DNA from: an uncultured bacterium
Lineage (GTDB): Bacteria; Bacillota; Clostridia; Oscillospirales; Ruminococcaceae
Assembly: GCA_905215965.1 (NCBI GenBank)
Contig: CAJMSD010000020.1
Coordinates: forward strand, 1 to 12,125
DNA: 12,125 nucleotides
Reading direction: 5' to 3'
The position numbers and the translations under genes are program-made. The notes under the pieces are model-generated. The model saw nothing but the letters and a program-made list of their open reading frames with translations. It was not told the origin of the DNA and made no database searches. Shown here in pieces: positions 1 through 7,666 of the stretch (position 1 is its first letter; each line of letters begins with the position of its first letter).

Positions 1-2
1 CG

Positions 3-188
3 AGCTTGAAATCTCTGCAAGCCGAACAGCAACGGCTCGTGGACGAGCAGCAGCGCCTTTATGACGAACGCGCCAAGTTGAAAAAAGAAGCTCGCCTGAT
101 TGACACGATGAAGGCGAATGTGGATGATTTCCTCAGTCCCTCGATGGCAAAGGAACAGGAGAAATCCCGCAGCGGAGAACTCGAATAA
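3..188 (+). CDS. C-terminal end of a coiled-coil protein, possibly a relaxase (partial)
   Basis: The reading frame is open from the window edge to the TAA at 186-188, so this is the last ~61 residues of a gene that starts outside. The in-frame TTG at position 6 has no ribosome binding site and is unlikely to be a start. The residues are rich in Gln, Glu, Arg and Lys with heptad-like spacing (LQAEQQRLVDEQQRLYDERAKL), followed by a KANVDDFL segment and a charged tail. Mobilization relaxases of Clostridia integrative elements often end in a coiled coil followed by a similar '(K/R)xNVDxxL' segment; this is a family resemblance from memory, not proof. Other coiled-coil proteins fit as well. The gene ends just before a strong hairpin terminator and faces the minus-strand XRE regulator tail to tail. 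Confidence 0.5.
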   Translation, partial: SLKSLQAEQQRLVDEQQRLYDERAKLKKEARLIDTMKANVDDFLSPSMAKEQEKSRSGELE

Positions 189-200
189 GCAAAAGAAAAA

Positions 201-236
201 GGCTCACCGAAACCTACTGCAAGATTTCGGTGAGCC
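201..236. terminator. bidirectional hairpin terminator
   Basis: A perfect 12-bp inverted repeat (ggctcaccgaaa at 201-212, tttcggtgagcc at 225-236) with a 12-nt loop lies between the converging partial gene and the XRE gene. Read on the minus strand, the stem is followed by a T-rich tract (191-200 is almost all A on the plus strand), so it is a good intrinsic terminator for the XRE gene. On the plus strand the trailing sequence ttcgttatttc is weaker but could also serve. Confidence 0.85.
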
Positions 237-245
237 TTCGTTATT

Positions 246-581
246 TCAGGGCTTAACTTGTTTTGAATGCTTGATCATCGTGTCGATGACATCATAAATC
301 TGAGAGCGATCCTCCGCAGGAAGTTTATCAAGCTTTTGAGCCAGAAGCGAATCTTTTACCAAATACCCATTGTCAAGGACATCCGCAAGGATCATATCCG
401 CTGAAACGCCGAGAGCGTTGATTATGGAAATCAAGGACTCAAGAGAAGGCGTTTTTTCGCCGCGCTCTATTGCGCCCACATAGTTAATACTCAGGTCGGC
501 TTTTTCCGCAAGGTCCTCTTGACGAAGCTTCCTCATCAGGCGGTATTTGCGGATATTTTTGCCGACGGACTCAAGCCTCAT
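246..581 (-). CDS. XRE-family (Cro/C1-type) transcriptional regulator
   Basis: 111-aa DNA-binding protein. The start chosen is the ATG at 581, preceded by AGGAGGTG at about 6-7 nt; a longer open frame to 647 lacks such a site and would run through the likely promoter. Residues ~8-62 form a helix-turn-helix of the XRE type (KNIRKYRLMRKLRQEDLAEK, then NYVGAIERGEKTPSLESL and a hydrophobic helix ending in LGVSADMIL). The remaining ~45 residues are helical and may serve dimerization. It is divergent from the SLOG operon. Palindromes with core CTAATAG lie on its own candidate promoter and on the opposite one, so autoregulation and control of the neighbouring operon is the simplest inference. The ligand and exact targets are unknown. 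Confidence 0.9.
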   Translation of the reverse strand: MRLESVGKNIRKYRLMRKLRQEDLAEKADLSINYVGAIERGEKTPSLESLISIINALGVSADMILADVLDNGYLVKDSLLAQKLDKLPAEDRSQIYDVIDTMIKHSKQVKP

Positions 582-611
582 CACAGCACCTCCTATCAGC
601 GTGTAATACAC

Positions 612-646
612 ACTAATAGTATAGGTGACACGGCTATCACTATACA
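612..646 (-). promoter_or_regulatory. candidate promoter and operator of the XRE regulator
   Basis: On the minus strand there is a TATACT -10 (plus-strand agtata at 618-623) with, 17 bp upstream, TGTATA (641-646) as a weak -35. The odd-length palindrome actaatagt (612-620) overlaps the -10 element, where a bound repressor would block the promoter. An imperfect inverted repeat (tataggtga / tcactata) spans 620-644. Promoter placement is by eye and moderately uncertain. Confidence 0.45.
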
Positions 647-664
647 CATTCTATATGGAAGTCG

Positions 665-683
665 TCAACGCTAATAGCGTTGA
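665..683. promoter_or_regulatory. 19-bp perfect palindrome, candidate operator
   Basis: The sequence tcaacgctaatagcgttga has 9-bp perfect arms around a single central A. It shares the core CTAATAG with the palindrome at 612-620 and overlaps the candidate -35 (680-685) of the rightward operon. It is a good candidate binding site for the adjacent XRE protein. Confidence 0.55.
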
Positions 684-708
684 TTTGTTCATGGAGTTGT
701 GCTATCCT
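680..708 (+). promoter_or_regulatory. candidate promoter of the SLOG operon
   Basis: A TTGATT -35 (680-685), 17-bp spacer and TATCCT -10 (703-708) preceded by TGC (an extended -10 arrangement) lie 27 bp before the SLOG gene start. The -35 is covered by the palindrome at 665-683. Confidence 0.4.
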
Positions 709-734
709 TTTATTTTGAAGAGGTGTATCTTGAG

Positions 735-1196
735 ATGGGAAAAGAAGCGACAGCGACCTTCATTGGTCACAAGGAATGCTACGGTGTCCAAGCAGAGGAT
801 GTCCGTCGAGAAGTTGAAAAGCTTATCGCCTCCGGGGTTACTGACTTCTTAAATGGCGGCATGGGCGGGTTTGATTGGATGTGCGCAAGGGTTGTCTTTG
901 ACCTGAAAAAGAGCTATCCGCAGATAAGGAACTACCTTGTCATCCCCTACCTCACTTTCAACATTGCCGAGCCAAAATACTTCGATGACATTATCTATCC
1001 AGAAGGCTTTGAGAAGTATCATTTTAAGGCTGCGATCCCAGCAAGGAACCGGTATCTCGTTGATAACGCTGCATACGCTTTGTGCTATGTGACTCACGGC
1101 TGGGGAGGCGCTGCGCAGACACTCGAACGCGCTCAGAAAAATGGGCTGACAATAATCAATTTAGGAGAGAGGAACGATGGGAGAGATAATCTATGA
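735..1196 (+). CDS. SLOG-domain protein (DUF1273/YpsA-like)
   Basis: 153-aa protein. The ATG at 735 is preferred over the in-frame ATG at 699, because AGAGGTG lies about 10 nt before it and the protein then begins directly with the conserved first strand. Visible SLOG-like features are the early FIGHKEC (9-15), the glycine-rich turn NGGMGGFDWMCA (40-51), ARNR (103-106), where the family has a conserved arginine, and the late HGWGGAAQTLERA (121-133). SLOG proteins are Rossmann-like and are predicted to bind nucleotide-derived ligands; some act as sensors or effectors in bacterial conflict systems. Here the gene heads a two-gene operon between an XRE regulator and a type I RM system. The substrate is not known and a housekeeping or element-maintenance role is equally possible. 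Confidence 0.75.
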   Translation: MGKEATATFIGHKECYGVQAEDVRREVEKLIASGVTDFLNGGMGGFDWMCARVVFDLKKSYPQIRNYLVIPYLTFNIAEPKYFDDIIYPEGFEKYHFKAAIPARNRYLVDNAAYALCYVTHGWGGAAQTLERAQKNGLTIINLGERNDGRDNL

Positions 1197-1635
1197 GAAA
1201 CACTTTCACAAAGAAACAATAGAGGAACTCGAGAAAGAAAGAATCGACCTCGTAGAAGCCTTCGGAGAAGATGCAAAGCAAGCACCTTCGTTCAACGAAA
1301 TCATGAAAATGATTTATAGCAATGTAACATACCTTGCCTTGCCGGAACGCGAGAAAATGGCGCAAACTTTCATCGAAACAGCCATAGAAATCTCAAATGA
1401 CTATGAGCTGGATATTGAGATTGAGGAACATCTGAGCCACATTTCTGCCACCTACTATTTTGATTGCGGCGCGTGCATGGGCTTCCTTAGAAGAATTATT
1501 GAGATGTCGGATGACATCTCCTTCTTTGACCACATTAAAGGTTTTGATATGGCCATGTCCCTTGACTTTTACACAAAGGCTGTATTCAAAAGGGAACGGC
1601 TTATTCAGCCCCAATGGTCTGACCTGAGCCGCTGA
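1177..1635 (+). CDS. uncharacterised acidic helical protein
   Basis: 152-aa protein of no family I recognise. The ATG at 1177 has a clear site (taggagagg) 5-6 nt upstream, inside the end of the SLOG gene, and the two genes overlap by 20 nt in different frames, which points to translational coupling. The sequence is acidic and mostly helical (EELEKERIDLVEAFGED; ETAIEISNDYELDIEIEEHL), with a small cluster YYFDCGACMG near residue 95 whose two cysteines (CGAC) could bind metal or form a disulfide. No signal peptide or membrane segment is seen. The overlap suggests it works with the SLOG protein. Confidence 0.7.
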   Translation: MGEIIYEKHFHKETIEELEKERIDLVEAFGEDAKQAPSFNEIMKMIYSNVTYLALPEREKMAQTFIETAIEISNDYELDIEIEEHLSHISATYYFDCGACMGFLRRIIEMSDDISFFDHIKGFDMAMSLDFYTKAVFKRERLIQPQWSDLSR

Positions 1636-1648
1636 AAGGCGCTCAGGT
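1622..1648 (+). terminator. hairpin terminator after the SLOG operon
   Basis: An 8-bp inverted repeat (acctgagc at 1622-1629, gctcaggt at 1641-1648) encloses the stop codon of the preceding gene in its loop and is followed by ttcattt. It is a modest intrinsic terminator separating this operon from the RM operon. Confidence 0.55.
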
Positions 1649-1710
1649 TTCATTTGCCCCCTAATACTTCGAGAGCTTGCAACTTTTTTGTAAATACTCG
1701 AAGAAATGCG

Positions 1711-1739
1711 TTGTAGGCACCAAGCGTTTCTGCTATAAT
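1711..1739 (+). promoter_or_regulatory. promoter for the XRE-hsdRMS operon
   Basis: TTGTAG (-35, 1711-1716), a 17-bp spacer and a perfect TATAAT (-10, 1734-1739) preceded by TGC (extended -10) form the best promoter seen in the window. It precedes the 68-aa XRE gene by about 50 bp. There is no terminator between that gene and hsdR, so it probably drives the whole RM operon. An imperfect repeat (agaaatgc 1702-1709 / gcgtttct 1724-1731) brackets the -35 region and could be an operator. Confidence 0.75.
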
Positions 1740-1790
1740 GTAAACTGTGTTTTTGTACCCGTCACAAACCGCAATATAAGGAGCGTTTGT

Positions 1791-1997
1791 ATGAGAATAA
1801 GCTACAAGAAATTATGGGTGCTACTCATCCAAAAAGATATATCAAAAGCGACGCTGCGCAAGGATGTAGGGCTATCCACAGGCACTATGAGCAAACTCAA
1901 CAAGGGAGAGGAAGTCGCGCTGACAGTTTTAATGCGTCTATGCGACTACCTTGATTGCGACATCGGAGATATTTGCGAAGTGCTGCGCGACGAATAA
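1791..1997 (+). CDS. small XRE-family regulator leading the RM operon
   Basis: 68-aa Cro/C1-type protein that is essentially only a helix-turn-helix domain. The ATG at 1791 has AAGGAG about 8 nt upstream and follows the promoter at 1711-1739; the longer open frame from 1677 begins upstream of that promoter. The HTH reads SKATLRKDVGLSTGTMSKLNKGE with a following helix (VALTVLMRLCDYLDCDIGDICEVL), the pattern of short YozG-like regulators common in Firmicutes elements. It lies 84 bp before hsdR in the same direction with no terminator between. It could act like a controller (C) protein that times restriction expression, but this is inference from position; a general element regulator is possible. 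Confidence 0.85.
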   Translation: MRISYKKLWVLLIQKDISKATLRKDVGLSTGTMSKLNKGEEVALTVLMRLCDYLDCDIGDICEVLRDE

Positions 1998-2081
1998 GTT
2001 GTTCCCTACGGTAAAAACAGTTAGATAAAATCCGGGGGTCGTTGGGCATCCAAATGATCCTCAAGTAATGGAGATGAAGAT

Positions 2082-4847
2082 ATGGCATATCAAAGCGAAG
2101 CAGAGCTTGAACTGCAATTCATAGATCAACTGAATAAGCAGGGATATAGCACCGTTTCTGTTCCCGACTATGATGCGTTGGTCGAGAACTTCAAGGTGCA
2201 ATTCGAGGCTTTCAATGCGGATAAACTTGATAAGCCGCTCACAGATAAAGAATGGGAACGCATTCTCAATCTGATGCTTGGCAAATCTGTTTTCCAAAGT
2301 GCAAAAATCCTCAGAGACAAATTTGTCTTAGAGCGAGAAGACGGGACGAAGGTGTATCTTTCGTTTTTTGACAGCGAGCACACCAAGAATATTTTTCAGG
2401 TAACGCACCAGACGACAGTTGTCGGAAAGTATGTCAATCGCTACGATGTGACGATCCTTGTCAACGGACTTCCCTTGATTCAGGTAGAATTAAAACGCAG
2501 AGGCATCGACATCCGAGAAGCGGTCAATCAGGTGATGCGCTACAAAAAGCATTCTTACAACGGGCTGTATCATTTCATCCAAATCTTCGTTGTTTCCAAC
2601 GGTGTAGACACGAAGTATTTTGCAAACTCGGATCGGGAGATGCTGCACAGCCTTGCATTCTTCTGGACAGACTTCGACAATGTGCGGCTTACCAATTTGA
2701 AGGATTTCTCGATTGCTTTCCTCGCCCGTGACCATATTATCAAGATGCTGACGCGGTATATGATCCTAAATGATACGGATAAAATGCTTATGGTCATGCG
2801 CCCCTATCAGGTATATGCGGTCGAAGCTCTTGTCAGGCAAGCGACATTGACCAACCGCAATGCCTATGTCTGGCATACAACCGGCGCGGGAAAAACGCTG
2901 ACTTCCTTCAAGACGGCGCAGATTCTCGCAGCCAATCCAAACATTAAAAAGGTAATCTTCCTCGTTGACCGCAAGGATTTGGACTCTCAGACCACGGAAG
3001 AGTTTAATAAGTTTGAAAATGGCTCGGTAGATGCCACTGACCGCACCGATGTCCTTGTGAAGCAGATGCAGGACAAAAACCGGCAGCTTATTGTAACCAC
3101 CATGCAGAAAATGGCGAATGCTGTCAAGCGCCCTCAATATGCAAAGATCATGGATGCGTACAAGGATGAGAAAGTTGTTTTTATCATCGACGAGTGCCAC
3201 AGAAGTCAGTTTGGCGATATGCATAAGGACATTGTGCGACACTTCCAGAAAGCTCAATTCTTTGGCTTTACAGGAACGCCACGCTTTGAAGTCAACGGAA
3301 AAGTAGAAGGAAAAATCACGCAAACCACAGAGATGCTGTTCGGGGAGTGCGTCCATAACTACCTGATCAAAGACGCTATCTTTGACAACAATGTCCTTGG
3401 CTTCCATGTGGAATACATAAAGACGATGGAGGGTGATTTTGACTGGGACGATCCCACGCTGGCAGATGCCATTGATGTCAATGAGCTTTATCTGTCCGAA
3501 GAGCGTATGTCGCTCATCGCCAATCATATAGTCCAAAATCATAAAGCAAAGACACGGAACAGGCAATACACCGCAATCTTCGCCGTTTCGTCGATTGAGG
3601 CGCTGGTCAAGTATTATGACATCTTCAAGAGCATAAAGCACGACTTGAACATCTCCGGTATCTTCTCTTATGGGCAGAACGAGGATGCAGAAGGCAAGGA
3701 TGAGCACAGCCGCGATTCTTTGGAGAGGATCATCAAAGATTATAACGAGATGTATAGCACCAACTTCTCGACCGATACCTTCGCAGCCTATCACAAGGAC
3801 ATTTCTGACCGTGTGAAGGGCAAGAAGACAAAGCCGTTGGACATCCTGCTTGTGGTCAATATGTTCCTCACCGGTTTTGACAGCAAAACGCTTTCCGTCC
3901 TCTATGTGGACAAGGACTTGAAGTATCACGACCTGTTGCAAGCCTATTCCCGCACGAACCGCGTGGAGAAAGAGACAAAACCCTTCGGCATTGTCATCTG
4001 CTACCGCAACCTCAAAAAGCAGACGGATGACGCGCTTACTTTGTTTTCAAAAGCGCAAGATACTTCCGGCATTATTGTCCCGGACTATGACTTCTTTGTC
4101 GAGAAGTTCAATGAGATGGTCATAAAGCTCAAAGAGATCGCCGCCACTCCCGCAGCCGTAGACACCATGCAGAGTGAAGATGATCAGAAGCTCTTTGTTG
4201 TCACCTTCCGCGAGCTGACCAAGTATCTGCAATCGCTGCATACATTTATCGAGTTCAGCTTTGACCAGGATGCACTCACGATGTCTGAGCAGGAGTATCA
4301 GGATTATAAGAGCAAATATCTGATGCTCTACTCCAAACAGAAAACAGATCGTGAGGTTGTCTCTGTTCTGAACGATGTGGACTTCTGCATTGAGCTTATG
4401 GAGAGCGACCGAATCAATGTCGCCTACATCATGAATCTCATCCGCAACATCCACTTTGATGACGCGAAGCAGAAGGACTATGACATCAAGCACATCAAAG
4501 ATGAACTTGGCAGGACGGACAACCCGCAGCTGCTCAAAAAGGTTGAGATCCTGCAATCGTTCTTGGACACGGTTGTTGCGGGGCTTAACAGCGCTGATGA
4601 AATTGACGCTGCCTACAACGACTTCGAGAACGCAGAAAAACAAAAAGAGATTGAAGCCTTTGCCCATCAGGAGGACATCGACTCTAAGGTGCTCACCGAC
4701 TTCATCTCGGAATACGAGTTCTCCGGTACGATGGATGCCGGAAACATCCGTGACCGGCTCACAAAGCCGATGCCGCTTTTGAAGAAGCGTTCTTTGGTCA
4801 ACCGTATCGTGGACTTTATCAGAAAACACGCCGAGAAATACCAATAA
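2082..4847 (+). CDS. hsdR: type I restriction enzyme, R subunit (HsdR)
   Basis: 921-aa translocase and nuclease subunit of a type I RM complex; it pumps DNA using ATP and cuts at a distance when the target is unmethylated. The ATG at 2082 has GGAGATGA upstream. The N-terminal nuclease domain shows the PD-(D/E)xK core: D122 in RYDVTILV and E136-L-K138 in QVELKRRG. The motor follows: Walker A TTGAGKT (266-272), DECH (370-373), TGTP (397-400), a GFDSKTL segment and YSRTNR (622-627). The last ~250 residues are helical and would contact HsdM. All motifs appear intact, so the enzyme is probably active. It is 12 bp upstream of hsdM, whose ribosome binding site overlaps its stop codon. Length is slightly below the ~1000 aa usual for the family. 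Confidence 0.97.
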   Translation: MAYQSEAELELQFIDQLNKQGYSTVSVPDYDALVENFKVQFEAFNADKLDKPLTDKEWERILNLMLGKSVFQSAKILRDKFVLEREDGTKVYLSFFDSEHTKNIFQVTHQTTVVGKYVNRYDVTILVNGLPLIQVELKRRGIDIREAVNQVMRYKKHSYNGLYHFIQIFVVSNGVDTKYFANSDREMLHSLAFFWTDFDNVRLTNLKDFSIAFLARDHIIKMLTRYMILNDTDKMLMVMRPYQVYAVEALVRQATLTNRNAYVWHTTGAGKTLTSFKTAQILAANPNIKKVIFLVDRKDLDSQTTEEFNKFENGSVDATDRTDVLVKQMQDKNRQLIVTTMQKMANAVKRPQYAKIMDAYKDEKVVFIIDECHRSQFGDMHKDIVRHFQKAQFFGFTGTPRFEVNGKVEGKITQTTEMLFGECVHNYLIKDAIFDNNVLGFHVEYIKTMEGDFDWDDPTLADAIDVNELYLSEERMSLIANHIVQNHKAKTRNRQYTAIFAVSSIEALVKYYDIFKSIKHDLNISGIFSYGQNEDAEGKDEHSRDSLERIIKDYNEMYSTNFSTDTFAAYHKDISDRVKGKKTKPLDILLVVNMFLTGFDSKTLSVLYVDKDLKYHDLLQAYSRTNRVEKETKPFGIVICYRNLKKQTDDALTLFSKAQDTSGIIVPDYDFFVEKFNEMVIKLKEIAATPAAVDTMQSEDDQKLFVVTFRELTKYLQSLHTFIEFSFDQDALTMSEQEYQDYKSKYLMLYSKQKTDREVVSVLNDVDFCIELMESDRINVAYIMNLIRNIHFDDAKQKDYDIKHIKDELGRTDNPQLLKKVEILQSFLDTVVAGLNSADEIDAAYNDFENAEKQKEIEAFAHQEDIDSKVLTDFISEYEFSGTMDAGNIRDRLTKPMPLLKKRSLVNRIVDFIRKHAEKYQ

Positions 4848-4859
4848 GGAGAATAAGAA

Positions 4860-6428
4860 ATGGACAACTCTATTCAGGCTCATCAGAAAGAGCTTTGCAA
4901 CAAGCTCTGGGCAATGGCAAACGCCCTTCGCGGCAATATGGAAGCCTATGAGTTCAAGAATTACATCTTGGGCATGATCTTCTACTACTACCTTTCGGAC
5001 AAAACCGAGAAGTACATGGTCAACCTTTTGAAAGATGACGGGATTAGCTATGAAGAGGCATGGGCTGACCCTGAGTACAAAGAAGCTGTCGTAGAGGAAG
5101 CTCTGCGTGATCTCGGCTATGTGATTGAGCCGCAATTCCTCTTCCGCAAGATGGTCAAGATGGTCGAGAACCGTTCCTTTGACATCGAGTTTTTGCAGAA
5201 GGCTATCAACTCCCTGATGGAGTCCACCATAGGTAACGACTCTCAGGAAGACTTCGATGGCTTGTTTTCCGATATGCAGCTTGATTCCACAAAGCTCGGG
5301 CATACTGTAAAGGATCGCAGCTCTGTAATGGCGAAGATTATCTCTTCCCTTGACGAAATCAACTTCGGCGTGGAAGACACCAAAATTGATGTGCTGGGCA
5401 ATGCCTACGAGTACCTGATCGGTCAGTTTGCCGCGACTGCCGGAAAGAAAGCCGGTGAGTTCTATACCCCTTCGGGTCCTGCCGAGTTGCTTTGCCGCCT
5501 CGCTTGCCTCGGATTGACGGATGTGAAGGATGCAGCCGACCCGACTTGCGGTTCCGGCTCGCTGCTGCTTCGCCTGAAAAACTATGCGAATGTCAGAAAC
5601 TACTATGGGCAAGAGCTGACCTCGACTACATACAATCTCGCCCGAATGAACATGATCCTGCGTGGCATTCCGTACCGCAACTTCAATATCTACAACGGAG
5701 ACACCTTGGAGCATGATTATTTTGGCGACAAGAAGTTCCGTGTTCAGGTTGCCAATCCGCCGTACTCCGCGAATTGGTCTGCCGATATGAAGTTCATGGA
5801 AGATGCTCGATTCAACGAGTATGGCAAGCTTGCTCCGAAGAGCAAGGCGGACTTTGCCTTTGTGCAGCACATGGTCTATCACATGGATGAAGACGGACGA
5901 GCTGTTGTTCTTCTCCCTCATGGTGTTCTCTTCCGTGGCGCTGCCGAAGAGGTGATCCGCAAGCACCTCATCCAAAAGCTGAATGTGCTGGATGCCGTCA
6001 TTGGTCTTCCGGCAAACCTCTTCTTCGGCACCGGTATTCCTGTCTGTGTCCTCGTACTCAAGAGGGAGCGCAACGGCAATGCGGATAACATCCTGTTCAT
6101 CGACGCTTCCAAAGACTTTGAGGCTGGAAAGAATCAGAACATCCTCCGGCAAAGCGACATCGACAAGATCGTAGACGCATACCAGCGCCGTGAGGACATT
6201 GATAAGTATGCTCATGTGGCGACGATGCAGGAGATTGAAGAGAACGGCTTTAACCTCAACATTCCCCGCTATGTTGATACCTTTGAGCCGGAAGAAGAAA
6301 TTGATCTGAACGAAGTGGCTGCGGATATTCGCAAGCTCCAAAGTGAAATCAAGGACATCGACGCGGAATTGAAGCCGTATTTTGATGAGCTGGGGCTGGA
6401 TTTCCCGTTTGATGTGGAGGGCAAATAA
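4860..6428 (+). CDS. hsdM: type I DNA methyltransferase, M subunit (HsdM)
   Basis: 522-aa N6-adenine methyltransferase subunit. Two HsdM join one HsdS to methylate the bipartite target; adding HsdR makes the restriction complex. The start has AAGGAG overlapping the hsdR stop. The N-terminal helical domain (to ~residue 165) is followed by GEFYTPSGPAELLCRL, the SAM-binding motif I DPTCGSGS (227-234) and the catalytic NPPY (299-302), and a C-terminal helical segment (KLQSEIKDIDAELKPYFDEL) typical of the region that meets HsdS. Length is normal for the family. Only 2 nt separate it from hsdS, so expression is tightly coupled. No frameshift or missing motif is seen. Confidence 0.98.
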   Translation: MDNSIQAHQKELCNKLWAMANALRGNMEAYEFKNYILGMIFYYYLSDKTEKYMVNLLKDDGISYEEAWADPEYKEAVVEEALRDLGYVIEPQFLFRKMVKMVENRSFDIEFLQKAINSLMESTIGNDSQEDFDGLFSDMQLDSTKLGHTVKDRSSVMAKIISSLDEINFGVEDTKIDVLGNAYEYLIGQFAATAGKKAGEFYTPSGPAELLCRLACLGLTDVKDAADPTCGSGSLLLRLKNYANVRNYYGQELTSTTYNLARMNMILRGIPYRNFNIYNGDTLEHDYFGDKKFRVQVANPPYSANWSADMKFMEDARFNEYGKLAPKSKADFAFVQHMVYHMDEDGRAVVLLPHGVLFRGAAEEVIRKHLIQKLNVLDAVIGLPANLFFGTGIPVCVLVLKRERNGNADNILFIDASKDFEAGKNQNILRQSDIDKIVDAYQRREDIDKYAHVATMQEIEENGFNLNIPRYVDTFEPEEEIDLNEVAADIRKLQSEIKDIDAELKPYFDELGLDFPFDVEGK

Positions 6429-6430
6429 TT

Positions 6431-7666
6431 ATGGCAAATGTATCCTCAAGTAACGGTCTCGAAAAGCGTCCGAAGCTGCGCTTCCCGGGCTTTGATGGGC
6501 CTATAAAATCTGCACATCTTTCTCAATATCTTGTTGAAAACAAAGAAAGAAATAAAAATCTCATTTATACGAAGTCTGATGTGCTTTCTGTTTCAGGTGA
6601 ATACGGTATTATCAATCAAATCGAATTTCAAGGGCGTTCATTTGCCGGGGAGAGTGTCGCAGAATATCATGTTGTAGAGACAAATGATATTGTTTATACC
6701 AAAAGCCCACTCAAAGCCAATCCTTACGGGATAATTAAGGTAAACAATGGTGCTCCGGGTATTGTTTCAACGCTTTATGCCGTGTATCATCCATGCGAAG
6801 GAACAGTAGCAGAGTATATTGACTATTATTTTGGGAACGATTTAAGGCTTAATAAATATCTCAAACCTCTCGTCAACATAGGTGCTAAACATGACATGAA
6901 GGTAAATAATGAAACTGTATTGACAGGCGAAGTCTATTTTCCTGGTTATTCTGAGCAAAAAAAGATAGTCGGTTTTCTTACCATTCTTGATGAACGAATC
7001 CGCCAACAACGCAATTTGGTTGAAGCTCTCAAGAAGTATAAAAGAGGTGTCATGCAACACATTTTTCGCCGGACTACAACTCAGTCAGTTAAAGCATGGA
7101 CTTGTGTTCGATTAGGTGATATTTTCAAAAAAGTGTCGCGCCGAAATACAGACGGCTTAGTGAAAAATGTGATAACTAACTCTGCTGAATATGGGCTTAT
7201 TCCTCAGCGTGACTTCTTTGACAAAGACATTGCAGTCGATGGAAATACCGCAAATTACTATGTAATCGAAAAAGGAGATTTTGTTTACAATCCGCGAAAG
7301 TCGAACACTGCGCCGTATGGACCGTTTAATAGATATACCCTCGATGAAAAAGGGATCATCTCACCACTATACACTTGCCTTGTGCTAAAAGCAGATATTT
7401 ACCCCTCCTACCTTGCTTGGTACTTTAAGAGCGATGCTTGGCATAGATACATTTATGATAATGGATCGCAAGGAGTTCGTCATGACCGAGTATCTATGAC
7501 AGACGATTTACTTATGGGTATTCCAGTAATCTTTCCGGATCAAGCAAAGCAGCAAGAGTATGCAGATATACTTGATAAGATAGATGCTCGGCTGCAAGCT
7601 GCCCAGAAGGTGTATGATCTGCTGATTAAGGAAAAATGTGGTTATATGCAGCAGCTCTTCATATAA
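6431..7666 (+). CDS. hsdS: type I specificity subunit (HsdS), expressed copy
   Basis: 411-aa subunit that sets the DNA sequence recognised. Order: N-terminal leader with SSSNGLEKRPKLRFPG (5-20), TRD1 (~22-170), a central helix from EQKKIVGFL to KKYKRG (201-206), TRD2 (~215-370), and a C-terminal helix ending MQQLFI. Both TRDs are of one subfamily: compare VSGEYGIINQIEF with NSAEYGLIPQRDFF, and the later VYTKSPLKANPYG with VYNPRKSNTAPYG. The ATG is 2 nt after hsdM, with GGAGGGC in the hsdM 3' end as ribosome site. It is the only hsdS copy here with a start codon behind a promoter. It contains the 5' site (6443-6471) and the central site (7028-7047), both in frame with the silent copies downstream, so its current TRDs are probably only one of several arrangements. 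It overlaps the tail of the minus-strand cassette by 8 nt. Confidence 0.96.
   Translation: MANVSSSNGLEKRPKLRFPGFDGPIKSAHLSQYLVENKERNKNLIYTKSDVLSVSGEYGIINQIEFQGRSFAGESVAEYHVVETNDIVYTKSPLKANPYGIIKVNNGAPGIVSTLYAVYHPCEGTVAEYIDYYFGNDLRLNKYLKPLVNIGAKHDMKVNNETVLTGEVYFPGYSEQKKIVGFLTILDERIRQQRNLVEALKKYKRGVMQHIFRRTTTQSVKAWTCVRLGDIFKKVSRRNTDGLVKNVITNSAEYGLIPQRDFFDKDIAVDGNTANYYVIEKGDFVYNPRKSNTAPYGPFNRYTLDEKGIISPLYTCLVLKADIYPSYLAWYFKSDAWHRYIYDNGSQGVRHDRVSMTDDLLMGIPVIFPDQAKQQEYADILDKIDARLQAAQKVYDLLIKEKCGYMQQLFI
6443..6501 (+). repeat. 5' hsdS recombination site, copy A1
   Basis: Positions 6443-6471 are identical to the reverse complement of 10750-10778 (29 bp, beginning tcctcaagtaacgg). Positions 6444-6501 match 8391-8448 with only three mismatches (8416, 8439, 8445). 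It codes for SSSNGLEKRP at residues 5-14, just after the start codon, so inversion against A4 exchanges everything behind the start codon in frame. Confidence 0.85.
7028..7047 (+). repeat. central hsdS recombination site, copy C1
   Basis: ctcaagaagtataaaagagg, coding LKKYKRG at the junction of TRD1 and TRD2. It is identical at 8975-8994 (plus) and 10186-10205 (minus); the last 16 bp also occur at 8257-8272 (minus). The reading phase is the same in all four copies. Confidence 0.85.

Noticed and set aside
4047..6341. A 764-codon open frame on the minus strand opposite hsdR and hsdM
   Set aside because: It is the antisense shadow of two well-supported genes, mirrors their codon pattern, and shows no recognisable domain or ribosome site. 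The similar minus-strand frames at 2766-3941 and 10904-11689 are rejected for the same reason.
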